Origin: Lasiosphaeria ovina | Taxonomy: Eukaryota; Ascomycota; Sordariomycetes; Sordariales; Lasiosphaeriaceae | Direction of reading: 5' to 3' | Length of the DNA: 64,000 nucleotides | Assembly (NCBI GenBank): GCA_033439765.1 | Contig: JAULSN010000001.1 | Span: forward strand, 868,001 to 932,000 | Shown: in pieces, positions 24,709 to 35,861 of the stretch | How positions within the stretch are numbered: position 1 is the first letter of the stretch | Layout: every line of letters starts with the position of its first letter | Translations under genes and position numbers: made by a program | The notes under the pieces: generated by a model | Databases searched by the model: none | The model's input: the letters and a program-made list of their open reading frames with translations, nothing else | Told to the model about the DNA's origin: nothing

Positions 24709-26063
24709 GCGCCTCCCAGTCCCCGCTCGTTTGCGCTAAACAGGTCGCCCTACCTGGACTTGGCATGACACGACAATGGCCGCGTGCACGTGTCGCTTCT
24801 TGGGATAGATGAGAGGTATTGTATTGCGCCAGCGAGTGCTTGGGCGCGTGTGCCATGTGTATGAAGATATTAGGCTGGCGTTATTGCGGACCACGAGAGA
24901 AAGGCGCATTGCACTACGGGGCGGATAATAAGGCATGTATGGGATATATAGAAGGCTCCTATGTTTTTGCGCGTCACATACCCAAGACATTTTATTTACA
25001 AAAGATGTAATAATAGAGGCGAGCAGTGTTATCAATATGGGTTGTTGTGCTTCTTTTTTTGTTCGGCCAGTTGTTTTCTTTTGCATCTTGAATGCGTTTT
25101 GACCACTAGTGTGGTGTTGACTTGTGGTGGTAGTGGTGGTGGTGGTGAGCACCAACAAGGTCAACTGCACGGCATCGCGAGGTGTCAGGTTTATGGCAGT
25201 CACTGCACCGCTATTTTGGGGGCGACGGCGCGCACAGAGACATCGACAGCCTGCAGGCGCGAAAATTGAAGAGCCTAAGGAGCCTGGGGAGCCTGGGGAG
25301 CCCAAGGGGAGGGAGGAGTTGGGACGAGGAGGGCGTTACGGTACGGGGAGGCCGTGACGATACGAGGAGGGCTGTACCGTTACGGGAGGTAGGTATATGG
25401 GTCAGTTTTGCAGCACTATCTGTCAAGTTGGGCCCCCAAGGAGGCGCCTTGGTCAAGCGGTCTGGAGGTGCGCACGCCCTGCTGCATTCTCGCGACTATG
25501 AAAACGTTCGCCGTGCCCCTGCGTTGGTAGGGAGGTAGGCCATCAGTTTTCGTAAGGTCTTCGGTTCGAACCAAAGTGTTCCCGGGCCTGAGCTTTTTGC
25601 TTTTTGCCTCTTTTTTAATATTTTGCGCCCTTCTGCAATACTCGTTTTTCTATTCTGGACCAAATACGGTCGTTCTGGAAGGATGGCATCATTGTTGTCG
25701 CCGTCACACCACGTGTTCGCCATGTTTCATTCTTTGTGTTGGCCTGGCGCGCATCGCGACGACGGACAAAGGCGGAGGGCGCGGAGGTGCCGCTCGTCTC
25801 ATGACCAGTACGCGACTTGACGATAAAGTGAAAGCAATATGCCGCCAAGTTCTTTGTCGGCGAGCCCGCTGGGCTCCGTGGATTGGACCATTGGATGGGA
25901 TGGGCTGTTCGAGATCCTCTGATGGAGGCGTCCTCGATGTCGACAAAACGACACGGCCCCGGCTCGCTTGGTTTCTCGAGGACATGTCTCTCGCTGTTCC
26001 TCGGCGAGACGGGTTTCATTGCAAATTCACCGGGAAGCCAGCGTCGGTCTGAAAGCAAATTTC
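24709..26063. other. Intergenic region with low-complexity tracts
   Basis: About 1.35 kb with no supported gene. It holds a (GGT)n tract at 25124-25147 and, at about 25449-25580, sequences that match tRNA A- and B-box consensus but do not fold as a tRNA (see rejected items). Confidence 0.45.
25124..25147. repeat. (GGT)n tract
   Basis: Imperfect GGT repeat, directly visible. Confidence 0.8.
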
Positions 26064-28112
26064 ATGATGGACAAGGAGCAGCCGCCTCTGGTAAAATATG
26101 GCACCGCGTCTAGCAGCGTATCTTCATTCAGGGGGTCCGAGGGGGAGACCCTCACGGAAACGACATCGCTGTCGCCTCCCCCGCTGGCACACCTGCAGAT
26201 ATACGGGAAGAAACCGCTGCCGCCGCTTCCCACCACTAGGCGGCACTCGCTGACGTCGACCCTCAGCAAGGAGATGAACCAAGCCTTTGAGACGCCCTAT
26301 GGGACAGCGGGTGCGAGTTACGGCGGGCCCCGGTCGGGGGGTCAAGATATCAACTGGGATAGAGAGGAGCAGGAGATTTCTGTCATTCTTGACAAGCACA
26401 CGGGTAATAAGAATCGGATACCACGTCTAGAGACGCCGCCGCCGCCGTCCAGGTCGATGCCGAGGCCGATGCCGAGGCCGATGCCGAGGCCAAAGCAGCC
26501 CAGGGTGGAAGCAGCTGCCGATATACCAAACACGCCGCCTGATGACGTTTTGTACCCGCAGCCCAGATCGGCCTTGAAGAAGATTCTGCGGCTAACCGGC
26601 CGGAAGACGGTCACCAGCCTCTCGCCCACGGTACCGTCAGGACATAATCCAGGACACAAGATCAAGCAGCTGACGGGAATGGACGTGTCGTCCGGTGAGC
26701 CCTACCGGAGGTCCAGAGACGCGGCCCCCGTGTCACCGTTGAGCACCCGAAGCAGCGTCTACAGTCAAAACACAATCTCGGACGCGAATCCGCCAGATTT
26801 CGACCCGCGAAACAGCTTTAGGGGGTACTCCTCAGACCCAACCCTGAACTATCTCACTTCGTGGCAGCCAAAGAGCTCCAGCCTGGCTTCCGTCCCAAGC
26901 CCCTTGAAACTGCCCCTGAGGCCCAAGAGACTGGACCGTGCCAACACTGGCGGGAGGGGCGGCGGACAGTTTCCCATGTACCCACCAGGGTATGAAGAAT
27001 CGGCCTGGCTCAGGGGGGGCTCCAGCGACATCTGGCGCGGTGAAGGCCCGGGATACAAACAAGACCTGTATCACGCCACCACGGCCCAGCTCGCGAACCA
27101 ACTCGCCCAGGCCAGCCCGACCACACCGCGTGCGCCGCCATATCAACGCAGAGCCATGACACCCGACTTTCTGAAGGGGCCGCACCTGAGAAACGAGGAT
27201 GGCAACAGCATCTTTGGCAGCCGAAGCGCTGGCGGCGGCGGCAGACTAGCGGGCACCCCGTCGCACATGTCTGCCTCGACGCTGCTTCCGAGATATCCTG
27301 GGCCCCCAGACAACGGCCACAGCATGCCGCAAATGGTATCGCGGTTCCCAGCAGCGGAGTCCAGGTCTAGGGAAACCAGCACAAGTAGCTTTGGGCTCTG
27401 GCGTCGTCGCAGCGGCCGGGAACCACCTTCCCTCGGGGAGCATCAACGCAGAGCCAGATACGATTCGGACAACAGCAGCATCGACGAACATGCCGGAAGC
27501 GACGAAAAGCCGACCAAAAGCCCGAGATCGAAGCGGCGGTCTCTCATGGCCAAGATCTTTGGAAAGCGCTCCTCGTCTGGGACAGCCGCTTCTTCGGGCT
27601 CAAGCAAGCAGAACACAGCTCTTGGAAGCAAATCACAACGGCAGCAAAAACAAAAACAAAAACAAAAACAAGAACAACAAAAACAACAAAAACAACAAAA
27701 ACAACAAAAACAGCCCGAACCGGACCTGGGAGGGTGGGACGACGACAACGACGACGACGACGACAGCCACAGCCAGAGCACGAAACGGCGCTACTCAAGC
27801 AGGAGCAAGAGCAGCAGCGACGAATGGCCGGGGCTGGCGGCGCTGCCCTTCTCGCTGCCGGGGGCCATGGCCAGCATGACGTCGCTGGCGCAAAAGACGG
27901 GCGAGCTGGTCGAGCATGCCCGCGCCGCCGCGGGAATCAGGACCAAGGCCGAAAAGCGCCGCGACAGCCTGAAGGGCAAGGTTAGGGTGGTCCTGCCCGA
28001 TGGCGGCCAGGTCGCAGCCGCGTCTTCTGCTGGCGAGCCGCCTAGGTCTCCGCGCCGGCTGCCCAACTCCACCTCGAGGCTAGGGCCCGGGCCCGGGCCC
28101 GGGTGGGTCTAG
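26064..28112 (+). CDS. Disordered protein of unknown function
   Basis: I do not recognise this gene. A single frame of about 683 codons starts at MMDKEQPPLVKYG; the frame is open further upstream (to 25968), but the double ATG at 26064/26067 in TTCATGATGG is the likelier start. The protein is predicted by eye to be almost entirely disordered: proline-rich N-terminus (KKPLPPLPTTRR, a SH3-ligand-like motif), three MPRP repeats, many Ser/Arg stretches, a Lys/Gln run near residues 526-552 encoded by an A-rich microsatellite, and an acidic D run. Only one region near the C-terminus looks ordered, GLAALPFSLPGAMASMTSLA and the following helix-like EHARAAAGIRTKAEKRRDSL. The length and lack of stops argue for a real gene; a role in signalling or the cell cortex is only a guess. 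Confidence 0.65.
   Translation: MMDKEQPPLVKYGTASSSVSSFRGSEGETLTETTSLSPPPLAHLQIYGKKPLPPLPTTRRHSLTSTLSKEMNQAFETPYGTAGASYGGPRSGGQDINWDREEQEISVILDKHTGNKNRIPRLETPPPPSRSMPRPMPRPMPRPKQPRVEAAADIPNTPPDDVLYPQPRSALKKILRLTGRKTVTSLSPTVPSGHNPGHKIKQLTGMDVSSGEPYRRSRDAAPVSPLSTRSSVYSQNTISDANPPDFDPRNSFRGYSSDPTLNYLTSWQPKSSSLASVPSPLKLPLRPKRLDRANTGGRGGGQFPMYPPGYEESAWLRGGSSDIWRGEGPGYKQDLYHATTAQLANQLAQASPTTPRAPPYQRRAMTPDFLKGPHLRNEDGNSIFGSRSAGGGGRLAGTPSHMSASTLLPRYPGPPDNGHSMPQMVSRFPAAESRSRETSTSSFGLWRRRSGREPPSLGEHQRRARYDSDNSSIDEHAGSDEKPTKSPRSKRRSLMAKIFGKRSSSGTAASSGSSKQNTALGSKSQRQQKQKQKQKQEQQKQQKQQKQQKQPEPDLGGWDDDNDDDDDSHSQSTKRRYSSRSKSSSDEWPGLAALPFSLPGAMASMTSLAQKTGELVEHARAAAGIRTKAEKRRDSLKGKVRVVLPDGGQVAAASSAGEPPRSPRRLPNSTSRLGPGPGPGWV
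27641..27712. repeat. Coding A-rich microsatellite, (CAAAAA)n / (CAACAAAAA)n
   Basis: Tandem A-rich units inside the disordered-protein gene, translated as alternating Gln and Lys. Confidence 0.85.
28083..28103. repeat. (GGGCCC)n palindromic repeat at the gene end
   Basis: Three GGGCCC units just before the TAG stop of the disordered-protein gene, encoding Gly-Pro repeats; strongly self-complementary. Confidence 0.8.
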
Positions 28113-29373
28113 GGGGGTGGAGGCAAAAAGAAAAAAAGGAGAAAAGACATTCAACACCAGGGGTTCGCTGGTCGTCGGCGACCCAAGTACTAGTCTGGCG
28201 GTCGCTGGTTTATCTGGCGAGGGGAAAGCGGACGGGATCCCGAGTTCTCTAGCACCTGTGGTCGTATGTAGAAGATAGAGATGGTGTTTCGCATCTTGAG
28301 GCGTGCGTCGTCTGTGTTTGCTGGATCACGACCCCTGGAATTGGTTCTGAACAGATTTCTAGGAGGAAGACACTATCAATAATGAGAAAGTTCAAGACGT
28401 GCTACTAGCAGTCAAGATGGGAAAAAAACAGAAAATAATAGCTCGGCGTATGCATCACGGATTTGGTGAGTTATCCGAGACTCGAAAGTTGTCTCACAAC
28501 AGCTGCAGTGGTACTGTAAGTGCCTGCAGCGCTCAGCAAGGAGCTCCTCTCTGTACACATAGACCCCATATCGAATGATCAAAAAAGGAGTTCGATATAG
28601 AATGTCGGGTCCTGAGGTTCAACCACAGCCACACATTGTTTGTTGTTTGCAGCACGCCCCTATCTTCAACCAATGAATGCCATCTCGGCTGGAAAACACG
28701 CATTCCGTTCTCCATTTGTATGTACACAATCACCCAAGGTACAGACATGGCAGTAGTCTAATAGACTAGATGCCCCTTCCCCCCCCCCCCCCCCCCCCCC
28801 CCCCGGGGCAAAAAGACTGATTTAATTCCCAATTTTTTGATTCGAATCTTTTCCTTATTCACCCCTTTTCCTGCCAATTCTCAATCTTGTGACGTCACCC
28901 CCGCAACCCCCCCACTCTCTCTCCAATCCCCCCTTTCGCCATCACAGCCTTCCCCGCACTCCCAGTCAATCGTCCGGTCAGCTGGTTGGTTGGCTGTTAC
29001 CTCGATGCATGCAGTAAATGCCCGCACCGCCACAGCAAGGTACACTGTACATAAGATAGGTTGCTATCGAAACCCTGGCTGTGCGATACCGAGGTCGTCG
29101 TCCCCAGATAAGATGCGCGGCCCTATCCAGCAGCTGGGCAAAGAGGACATCGATACAGCGACAGAGAGCCGAGCACTAGACGGCGAGCCACAGGAGCCAC
29201 AAGACCAGGACAACGACGATACCCTCGTCCGGAGCATCCGCGACTCTCTGAGCTCGGCGGCCCAAGCTGTTCTCCCCGCCCAAGACAACAACGAGCCGCT
29301 TGGCGACGGCGACGAGGGCGTTGACGGCGGGGGAGAAGCCGACGACAGCTCGTACTATTGGGATGCGTCGACC
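28113..29373. other. Intergenic region with a poly-C tract
   Basis: Between the disordered-protein gene and the Nudix gene. It contains a 26-bp C homopolymer at 28779-28804. The Nudix frame is open from 28837, so an extended N-terminus starting near 29113 (MRGPIQQLGKEDID) cannot be excluded. Confidence 0.5.
28779..28804. repeat. Poly-C homopolymer (26 bp)
   Basis: Uninterrupted C run followed by GGGG; length in such tracts is often unreliable in assemblies. Confidence 0.9.
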
Positions 29374-30758
29374 ATGGCCCCGCTCAATGCAGCCTCGGCG
29401 GTCAGTTGCTTCCACCACTTACTTACCCCTTTTCTTCCCGCCTCATTCCACCCACCCCCTTACTTGCATTTCTCAAACCCGGTGTGTTTTTACATGCAAG
29501 ACCGCAAATGCTCACCCCGTGAACCCGAGCAGGCCGCCATCGCCCGACTGCGGGCCTTCAGACCGCCCCCTTTCCCGCTATGGGACCGCCTTCCCGTCAC
29601 CCGGCGTGCTGCCGTGCTGATGCTGCTGTACGCCGACCGGAGGGGGGACTTGCGCGTCGTCATCACCATGCGCGCCGCTAGCCTGCGCAGCTTCTCAGGT
29701 GAGGGGTCTAGACCTCTCTACCCCGTCTCATGTTGCTGATATGTGATCTCCCCATGCAGGACACGCAGCACTTCCTGGAGGGAAAGCCGACAGCATAGAG
29801 GAATCACCATGTATGGCGCCCCCTTTTCTCTTTCTTACTCCCGCCACTTCCTTCATCCCACCTCTGAGACGTAGCATTAATCACCGGCCGCCTCTGTGTG
29901 CCCGGCCCTCCGTAAACAGACGAGATTGCTCGCCGCGAAGCATGGGAAGAAATCGGCCTGCCCATGGACGATTCAAAGATCCCGCCTCCTTTCAGAATCG
30001 AGCACCTGTGCTACCTGCCCCTGAGCCTGGCAAGGACAGAGCTCGCAGTGCGGCCGTGCGTGGCAATGCTGCACACGACAGAACCGCCGGTGCCTACCGC
30101 CGGCACCACCACCACCACTACTACTACTGATTCCGGTACCAACTCGTCTGCTACCGCAACAACGACCGCCGAGGAGAGCTTGATCCCCCGCCTCGACGCC
30201 AAGGAGGTGGCGGCCGTGTTCTCGGCGCCCTTCCACAACTTCTTGCGCGCGGCGGACGAGGAGCCGAGCAGCGACGGCAGCGGCAGTAGCCCTGGCAAAC
30301 CGCTGCCGCTGGGGAAGTGGTACGAGGGCAGCTGGACCAACTACCACGACGAGCCGTGGCGGATGCACTTCTTCTACGTGCCCGTGCACGACCAGCGCGT
30401 GACCAAGCCCAAGCCGAGCCCGCCGCCCAAGAAGATCCGCGACGAGCTGGACGCGGAGGAGGAGGAGGAGGAGGAGGAGCAGCAGCAGCAGCAGCAGCAG
30501 GTCAGCAAAGAGGGCGAGGTGGTGGAAGACGGGGCCGTCGGGCGGTACAAGGTCTGGGGCATGACGGCGCGCATGCTCGTGGACGCGGCCACCATCGCGT
30601 ACGGCGAGCGGCCCGAGTTTGAGCACAACACGCACTTTGGCGACGAGAGGCTGATTCTCGGGCTCGAGAAGCTCGGCCGGCTGGGCCCCAAGAAGCAGGC
30701 CGGAAGTGTGCTGACCGCCGATGACATCAAGAAGGCGAGTGACGCGTCCAAGATGTAA
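29374..30758 (+). CDS. PCD1: Nudix hydrolase, coenzyme A diphosphatase-like (PCD1 type)
   Basis: Nudix hydrolase of the CoA pyrophosphatase type, which in yeast (Pcd1) degrades oxidised CoA in peroxisomes. Exons 29374-29400, 29533-29698, 29760-29810, 29920-30758. The short first exon reads MAPLNAASA, with a strong start context (CGACCATGG). Exon 2 has the family block LRAFRPPPFPLWDRLPVTRRAAVL. The Nudix box is split by intron 3: GGKADSIEE in exon 3 and YEIARREAWEEIGL in exon 4, which together carry the metal-binding REAWEE glutamates. The C-terminal half contains a low-complexity insert, about eight Glu then eight Gln, before the terminal block MTARMLVDAATIAYGERPEF. No clear PTS1: the end is ASKM. 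An upstream extension in the same frame is possible. I estimate about 360 residues. Confidence 0.87.
30459..30500. repeat. Coding trinucleotide repeats (GAG)n-(CAG)n
   Basis: Adjacent GAG and CAG runs inside the Nudix gene encode poly-Glu then poly-Gln; likely length-variable. Confidence 0.8.
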
Positions 30759-31013
30759 TACTGGTTATTAGATTTGGCGCGAGGAAAGCTCGGATTACGA
30801 TTTTTCCCCATCCATATATTTCAAGGGTGTTCTTTGCTGTCATGCCGCCTAGCCTTGCATAAGTAAAATACACACATACATCAGGCCTAGGTCCATACCC
30901 CTACACGGACATGGTCTTGTAGCAGCTTCCTGGCACCCGGTAACGAAGTATCTCGGGATCATCTCGGCCCAGCTCACAGGGCCGCATAGCTGGTGTCTTC
31001 CTCGCTTGCCCGC

Positions 31014-31885
31014 TCAGTGGCACGCCGTTTCCTTGGTGAGCGGTGTGCGGCCGCCGAAAATCAGATATCCCAGCCCGGCTCCCACCGAGACAGAAACCAT
31101 CACCCAGCCGTTATAGGTCATAAAAATGAGCCTTTTTGAGGGGAGGGGGAAAGAGTCAGCCAACAACAACAGGGCACAACCAGCTCCTAATGACCGTGCA
31201 GATAGGGTTAGAAGGAGAACTCACATCACCATGAAGGCGTAAAAGTTCTGGACCCCGTACAGCACGGCCTTGATGACATGGGCCTGCCGCGTCACCTCGT
31301 CCTTGTTCTGACCTGCCGCGAGGAAGGGGGTATTCTCAGTAATAGATCCAGGGGCTTTTGTTTTTCAAGGAGGGTTTGTTTCAACGAGGCTTAGCGATCA
31401 CGTATTTTCATTCTTGACTATTGGGCTGGGATCTGAACAGAAACACAGAGAGAGATGGGATGGATGGATGGTCAGAAGGGGGAGGGGAAACTAGAACAAA
31501 CAAGGCGACGGGTACTCACGAGGCGCCGTCTCGACCCGCTTGTTCGCCGCGGCCTCGTACCGGCGGATGCCCTCGCGCAGCGCCTCGTAGCCGACGCCGA
31601 TGGCCACGACGGCCAGCAGCGAGAAGATCAGCCCTGCGGTCGAGCGGACGTGCCACTGCCGGAACACAATGCACAGGTTCTCCGTGTTCCACGTGAAGAG
31701 CATCTGCGATTTGTCGTATTAAGTGTCAGCCATGCATGCTTTTTTTTGACTTTGTCTTTGTGTTGAAGTTTGTGGCGACGTCTGCAGTCATGAGTGAGAC
31801 TTACGTTCATGGTGCATCGCGCCGCCGCCTCGGTTTCGGCATGGTGGTTCATGCCCATATGGTGAGCGTGCGACGAGTGGTCCAT
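31014..31885 (-). CDS. Ctr-type copper transporter
   Basis: High-affinity copper uptake or vacuolar copper export protein of the Ctr family, which works as a trimer in a membrane. Exons on the minus strand: 31885-31805, 31703-31520, 31312-31225, 31131-31014, giving 156 residues. The N-terminus is Met/His-rich (MDHSSHAHHMGMNHH), the usual copper-collecting region. Then MLFTWNTENLCIVFRQW leads into the first membrane helix (LIFSLLAVVAIGVGYEAL). Helix 2 contains the pore MxxxM motif in FMVMLIFM, and helix 3 the packing GxxxG in VGAGLGY. All four exons join in phase, and the MxxxM motif is only complete after splicing exon 3 to exon 4. The small size and His-rich start resemble Ctr2/Ctr3-type proteins. 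Whether it acts at the plasma membrane or vacuole cannot be told. Confidence 0.92.
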
Positions 31886-33280
31886 CTTTTCCGCCTCTAT
31901 CTAGTCAAACTGTCGCGAGATCAAGGGGATGATAATGATGTCCCGTAGCTGTATATATGCGAATGCGATTGCGATGCTTGAGTGAAGGGTTGATGGTTAC
32001 GAACGCGTTCGGACTCGAGGCATCAAGCAACCTTTGCCCGTCGATTGCGAAACGCTAACCCTCATTCCCGTCGCCCAATTGAAACCACCTCACTTGTCGG
32101 ATACTTGCGCACCACCCCTGAAGAAAGAGCTTGGGCCATGCTGCGGCCCGCCCACTCCATCCATGAGCCCCCTGATGTGAGATGGGGGCAGGGGGCATAA
32201 ACGCAGCCACCCCGCCGTAACTACCCGTTTCGGGTCATCGGTCCAGGCGGGGGTGCCGTTGGTTGTTCCCGGCATCTCTTTTCTGTTTTATCCCCCCGTG
32301 CGGGTGCGCGAAGAGAGGGTTTGACAAGGAGTGAGGGCCTATTACCAATGACCACGCGGGCTTATTTTGTGCCCGACGCCGTAACCAAACTGGTCTCTCT
32401 AAACGAACCTTCTGGAGTTCTGACTGAGCCCGTTTGCTGCCGTTATCCCTAGTGCCCGGCCCCAAGAGTACAGTACAAGACTGATCGCCCCTCGTCCACC
32501 CTCACCGCCTTCGCTAAATGCCTCGCCCGACCGCCTTTGGGCAAGCCGTTTTGCCGTATACTTGTTGGCAACTCCGTCTCCTACTCTCGCCGGCGGCGCA
32601 CGCCGCAGAGACTGGGCGGCCGTTTCCTCTCTCATGGCGAGCGCGCGGCCGCCCTCCATCCTTCGCCCTATTTATTTTCGTCGTCAACTATTTCGCCAAC
32701 AGAATACCTTCTCATCGCACGCTACAAGCACAACGTTCGCCCGCACCGCAATTGGTGCTCTCTCCGGAGGAGCGAATACTGTTGGAATGACAAGGTCATT
32801 CATAATAGTTACTATAGTAACCGTTGCGAAAGGGGTGGTTAGGAGATTGGTGGTATGTTCATTTATCTCTGTTCTATTCAGTAGGGTTACAGGGTGCTTG
32901 GTGGTTTTGGGGGAGTGGGCTGTCCACAGGGTGGATGGCCCGTGCACACTAAGGTCACGTGCTAAGGCAGATGACCCGTGTGTCCGGGCCAGGCCCACTA
33001 TTCTTCCTGACTGACCAATCAGGGCTATGCGGCCCGCCGAGCCGCCTCAGCCTCCGTAACTCTGATTGATCGGTTATTCCTACAAATACAAATATATAAG
33101 GAGCTTTACGAGGAATACCGTAAGAGACTATTGGCTTTTATATAAATATATTTAATCTCTTTAAATAACTATTGTTAAAATATAGGCCTCATATTCTCAT
33201 CCAAATTTGACCTAGTTAAATGCCCATGCATGAACTTCCACTTGGAAATATACGTAGATATTACTAACAACGACTCCCTC
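31886..33280. other. Intergenic region with an AT-rich island
   Basis: No supported gene. The part from about 33080 to 33200 is strongly A/T-rich compared with the GC-rich surroundings and borders the TPR pseudogene. Confidence 0.45.
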
Positions 33281-33510
33281 AACTCCTCCGCCCGCCTCAT
33301 CTATAGCCAACGTCTCCCTCTCCACCTCCGTATACAGCTCAGCCAAATCCATCATAGCGGCTAACGCCTCCTCAGCGACGGGGCGCTCCCGCTCGAATCC
33401 CCTCGCCGCCTCCTCCTGGTGCTAAATCGCTTCGTCCCATCGTCCCAACAAAATCTTTACCTGGGCTAGAAACTCTAGTGTTTTTAGCTTTTCTGCCTCT
33501 GCTTCATTGC

Positions 33511-33543
33511 CCTCCTCCTCCTCCTCCTCCTCCTCCTCCTCCC
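33511..33543. repeat. Microsatellite (CTC)n
   Basis: Perfect CTC repeat, encoding poly-Glu on the minus strand of the TPR remnant. Confidence 0.9.
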
Positions 33544-33993
33544 CCTCCCTCTTCATGTCGACAGCGGGCATCTTTCCTTGACCTAATTGTCGGAATCCCA
33601 TCACTGCGCGCTCTCCCCACTCCAGCGCTTCGCGCACGTCGCCCATGCGTAATCGCACCGAGGCAATTCGCCGCGTGACGCTTAGTTCATCCATTCTTCC
33701 TGCGACGATCCCATCACCCTGTTTTATGTTTGTAGCTGTTGTTGACCGCAGCTCGTCTAGCATCTGCTCCCATGTCGCTAGCGCAAGCGCGTACTCGCCT
33801 GTCCGCTCACGGGCCGTGGCCGTGCGTGCCAATGCCGAGCGGCGACGTAAGCGGGTTCTTCTTTCCTCTATGGTGTTGCTAGTGGTGTTGGCTAGCTGCG
33901 CAAGGAGGGTCAAGGCCTGCTCGTTGTTGGCGAGTGCTATGTGGGCGTCGGCTAATGAGGACATTGTTGTGTGCTTCACCTCTTCTTACTTGT

Positions 33994-34022
33994 TTTCTTC
34001 TTCTTCTTCTTCTTCTTCTTCC
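33994..34022. repeat. Microsatellite (CTT)n
   Basis: Perfect CTT repeat in the TPR remnant. Confidence 0.9.
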
Positions 34023-34540
34023 TTGTTCGGGGATGCGACAGTGTGATGTTGCGAGTGTCGCTCTTGGTATTCGTCGATGACGGAGAGAACCTCCTCGTAT
34101 ACGGCCACCGCCTCACTGTATGTCGGCGATACGTGCCAGGAGAGTGATGCCGGCCAACGGCGACGCAGATGTATCTTAATGATTCACGAAGGAGTTTCTT
34201 GACCTGCTCTCGCCACGACTAGAGGTCTACTACCGCTACGACTTGGGACAGGGCTAGGTGGTGCGCCGCCGCCATCTCCTCTGTTGCGCGGGCGATCAGC
34301 CAGTGACCTTCTGGGAGCACGGCGCGTGCTCGCTCCAGGAGTGGCTGGTATAGCTCTATGGCCTCGTCGGGTTGCTTGTTGCGGAGGTAAATGATTCCCG
34401 TGCGGCGCTGGGACGGACTTTGAGGTGTCGTCAGCGTAGAGAACAAGAAAAGCCCTCATACCGAATACTTCCAGGAGAAGCATGTCCCTACCTAGTCCAA
34501 CGGCGGCGGCCGCGATGCCAACGGCGCTCACGGGATCCAT

Positions 34541-35861
34541 CTTACGGGCACTCTCGAGGAATATTTAGCAACAGCGTTTGTATCGGCTGTGACAAAGATT
34601 GCAGAATGGGCTTGAGGACATTCGCTCGTGGTCGCAAGTCGTCATATTGCAAGTGACGGTAGGTGTGGGAATAACCTTGCCCGAATGATCAGCAGGAAAA
34701 CCTAGCTTCAGAGGCAGTCTGCCTACCAGCACACTCGGGCACTCAGCCAAGACATCCAGGCAGATTCGCCCCCCGATAAACAATTCCCACTTTCTGACCA
34801 CCAGTCTGCCGCTCTCTCACGCCAAGTCTGCATCTCTTGTTCGTGTGACGACCCGCCTCCGCAACGGCGCCTGCGGGTGAGAGCCTGGTCTGTTTTTGGT
34901 GTGTGGAGGCTGGCCGCACCCCATCAAGAGCCGTGTTTCACTCGCGAGCCATGCTCGCAGAAGGGACAGGGAGTGTAAACTCATGGGTTTCCTAGCAAAG
35001 GTGTGTGATTGCAATCTTGACATGATTACACGAGATAATTATTTCCATAATAATCGCCTCTAATCTTTGGAAGCAAGCACACGACTTCGCCAAAGGGCAA
35101 AAGGAAGAAAGCGGATAGGCAATTGACTTCAAACGTTTAACAAGGGAAATAACAACTCGAAAGAAGCCCGCAAGACTCTACACAAGGCCACGGCATCCTC
35201 CCCGTTGAATGCCGCAACTCAAGAAGTTCTCCATCAACACCACGCAGGGGAAAGGCGGTGCCAAGCATCAATCGAAGTGGCCATAGACCACAGCGTCCTC
35301 CTCACAAACTACAAGTCTCCGCCCAATGACTTTGGTCTTATCAAAATTCTCGCCGTTGACATCTCCCCACTTGGCTAGCAGCGGTGAGATGACCAGCGAG
35401 ACCTTGCCGCTCTCCACATCCCTGCCCATCGCGTTTACCATGGTTGCCCCGTCAAAGTCGAGATCAAGCACCCCTGACCCACGATTGCCGTTTCCAACAC
35501 GTCCTGGAACGCACCCTTCTCCCATAGACACCTGATACCATGCCCGCGTGGCTCTCAACCATTGGGCAAAAGTCCCGATCCGTTCTCGCCTTGCGTGAAC
35601 GGCTCACCGAGGGCTTTGAAGCAAAGTTCTAGTGTGGGTGTGCAAGTGTGGTGGGGGTGGATGATGGTTGGATAGTGCGATGATCGGATGGTGGTGTCAT
35701 GCCAAAGAGTCTTGTCCTAAGAGCAGGAATTAATACCTCCATGTCAGTGCATTTCTACGTTACCAGAGATGATCCTTACGTTGCTATCAGTCTGTTTCAC
35801 ATCAAGTACATATCTTCCAAAGGGCTAACACATCTCTTTGTCAAGCGACTTCTCGGGCAAG
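34541..35861. other. Intergenic region with one short uncertain frame
   Basis: Between the TPR remnant and the Hsp70-like gene. The only suggestive coding is the minus-strand frame 35268-35558, listed separately. Nothing else is supported. Confidence 0.4.
35268..35525 (-). CDS. Possible small protein or gene fragment, unknown
   Basis: I do not recognise this frame. It starts at an ATG reading MGEGCVPGRVGNG and ends YGHFD, about 85 residues; the same frame is open upstream to about 35615 with protein-like sequence (GTFAQWLRATRAWYQ). It could be the 3' remainder of a larger broken gene, in keeping with the damaged TPR gene beside it. Confidence 0.25.
   Translation of the reverse strand: MGEGCVPGRVGNGNRGSGVLDLDFDGATMVNAMGRDVESGKVSLVISPLLAKWGDVNGENFDKTKVIGRRLVVCEEDAVVYGHFD

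Larger units (their letters stand above)
33283..34540 (-). pseudogene. Remnant of a TPR-repeat protein gene with in-frame stops
   Basis: Degraded gene, read on the minus strand. The N-terminus at 34540 reads MDPVSAVGIAAAAVGLG, a start commonly seen in fungal STAND/TPR receptor-like proteins. TPR-type sequence follows: YLRNKQPDEAIELYQPLLER, then ADAHIALANNEQALTLLAQL and MGDVREALEWGERAVMGF. The frame that joins these blocks is interrupted by TAA just before 33979 and TAG at about 33422-33424, after which TPR-like coding (HQEEAARGFERERPVAEEAL) continues in the same frame to about 33283. There are further stops at about 34219-34240. No intron removes them. Poly-Glu runs come from the CTC and CTT microsatellites. 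No nucleotide-binding domain is present. Confidence 0.55.

Noticed and set aside
25449..25580. tRNA-like A box (TGGTCAAGCGG) and B box (GGTTCGAACC)
   Set aside because: The acceptor ends do not pair, the T-stem has two mismatches, no T33 fits an anticodon loop, and the B-box-like part is simply a palindrome.
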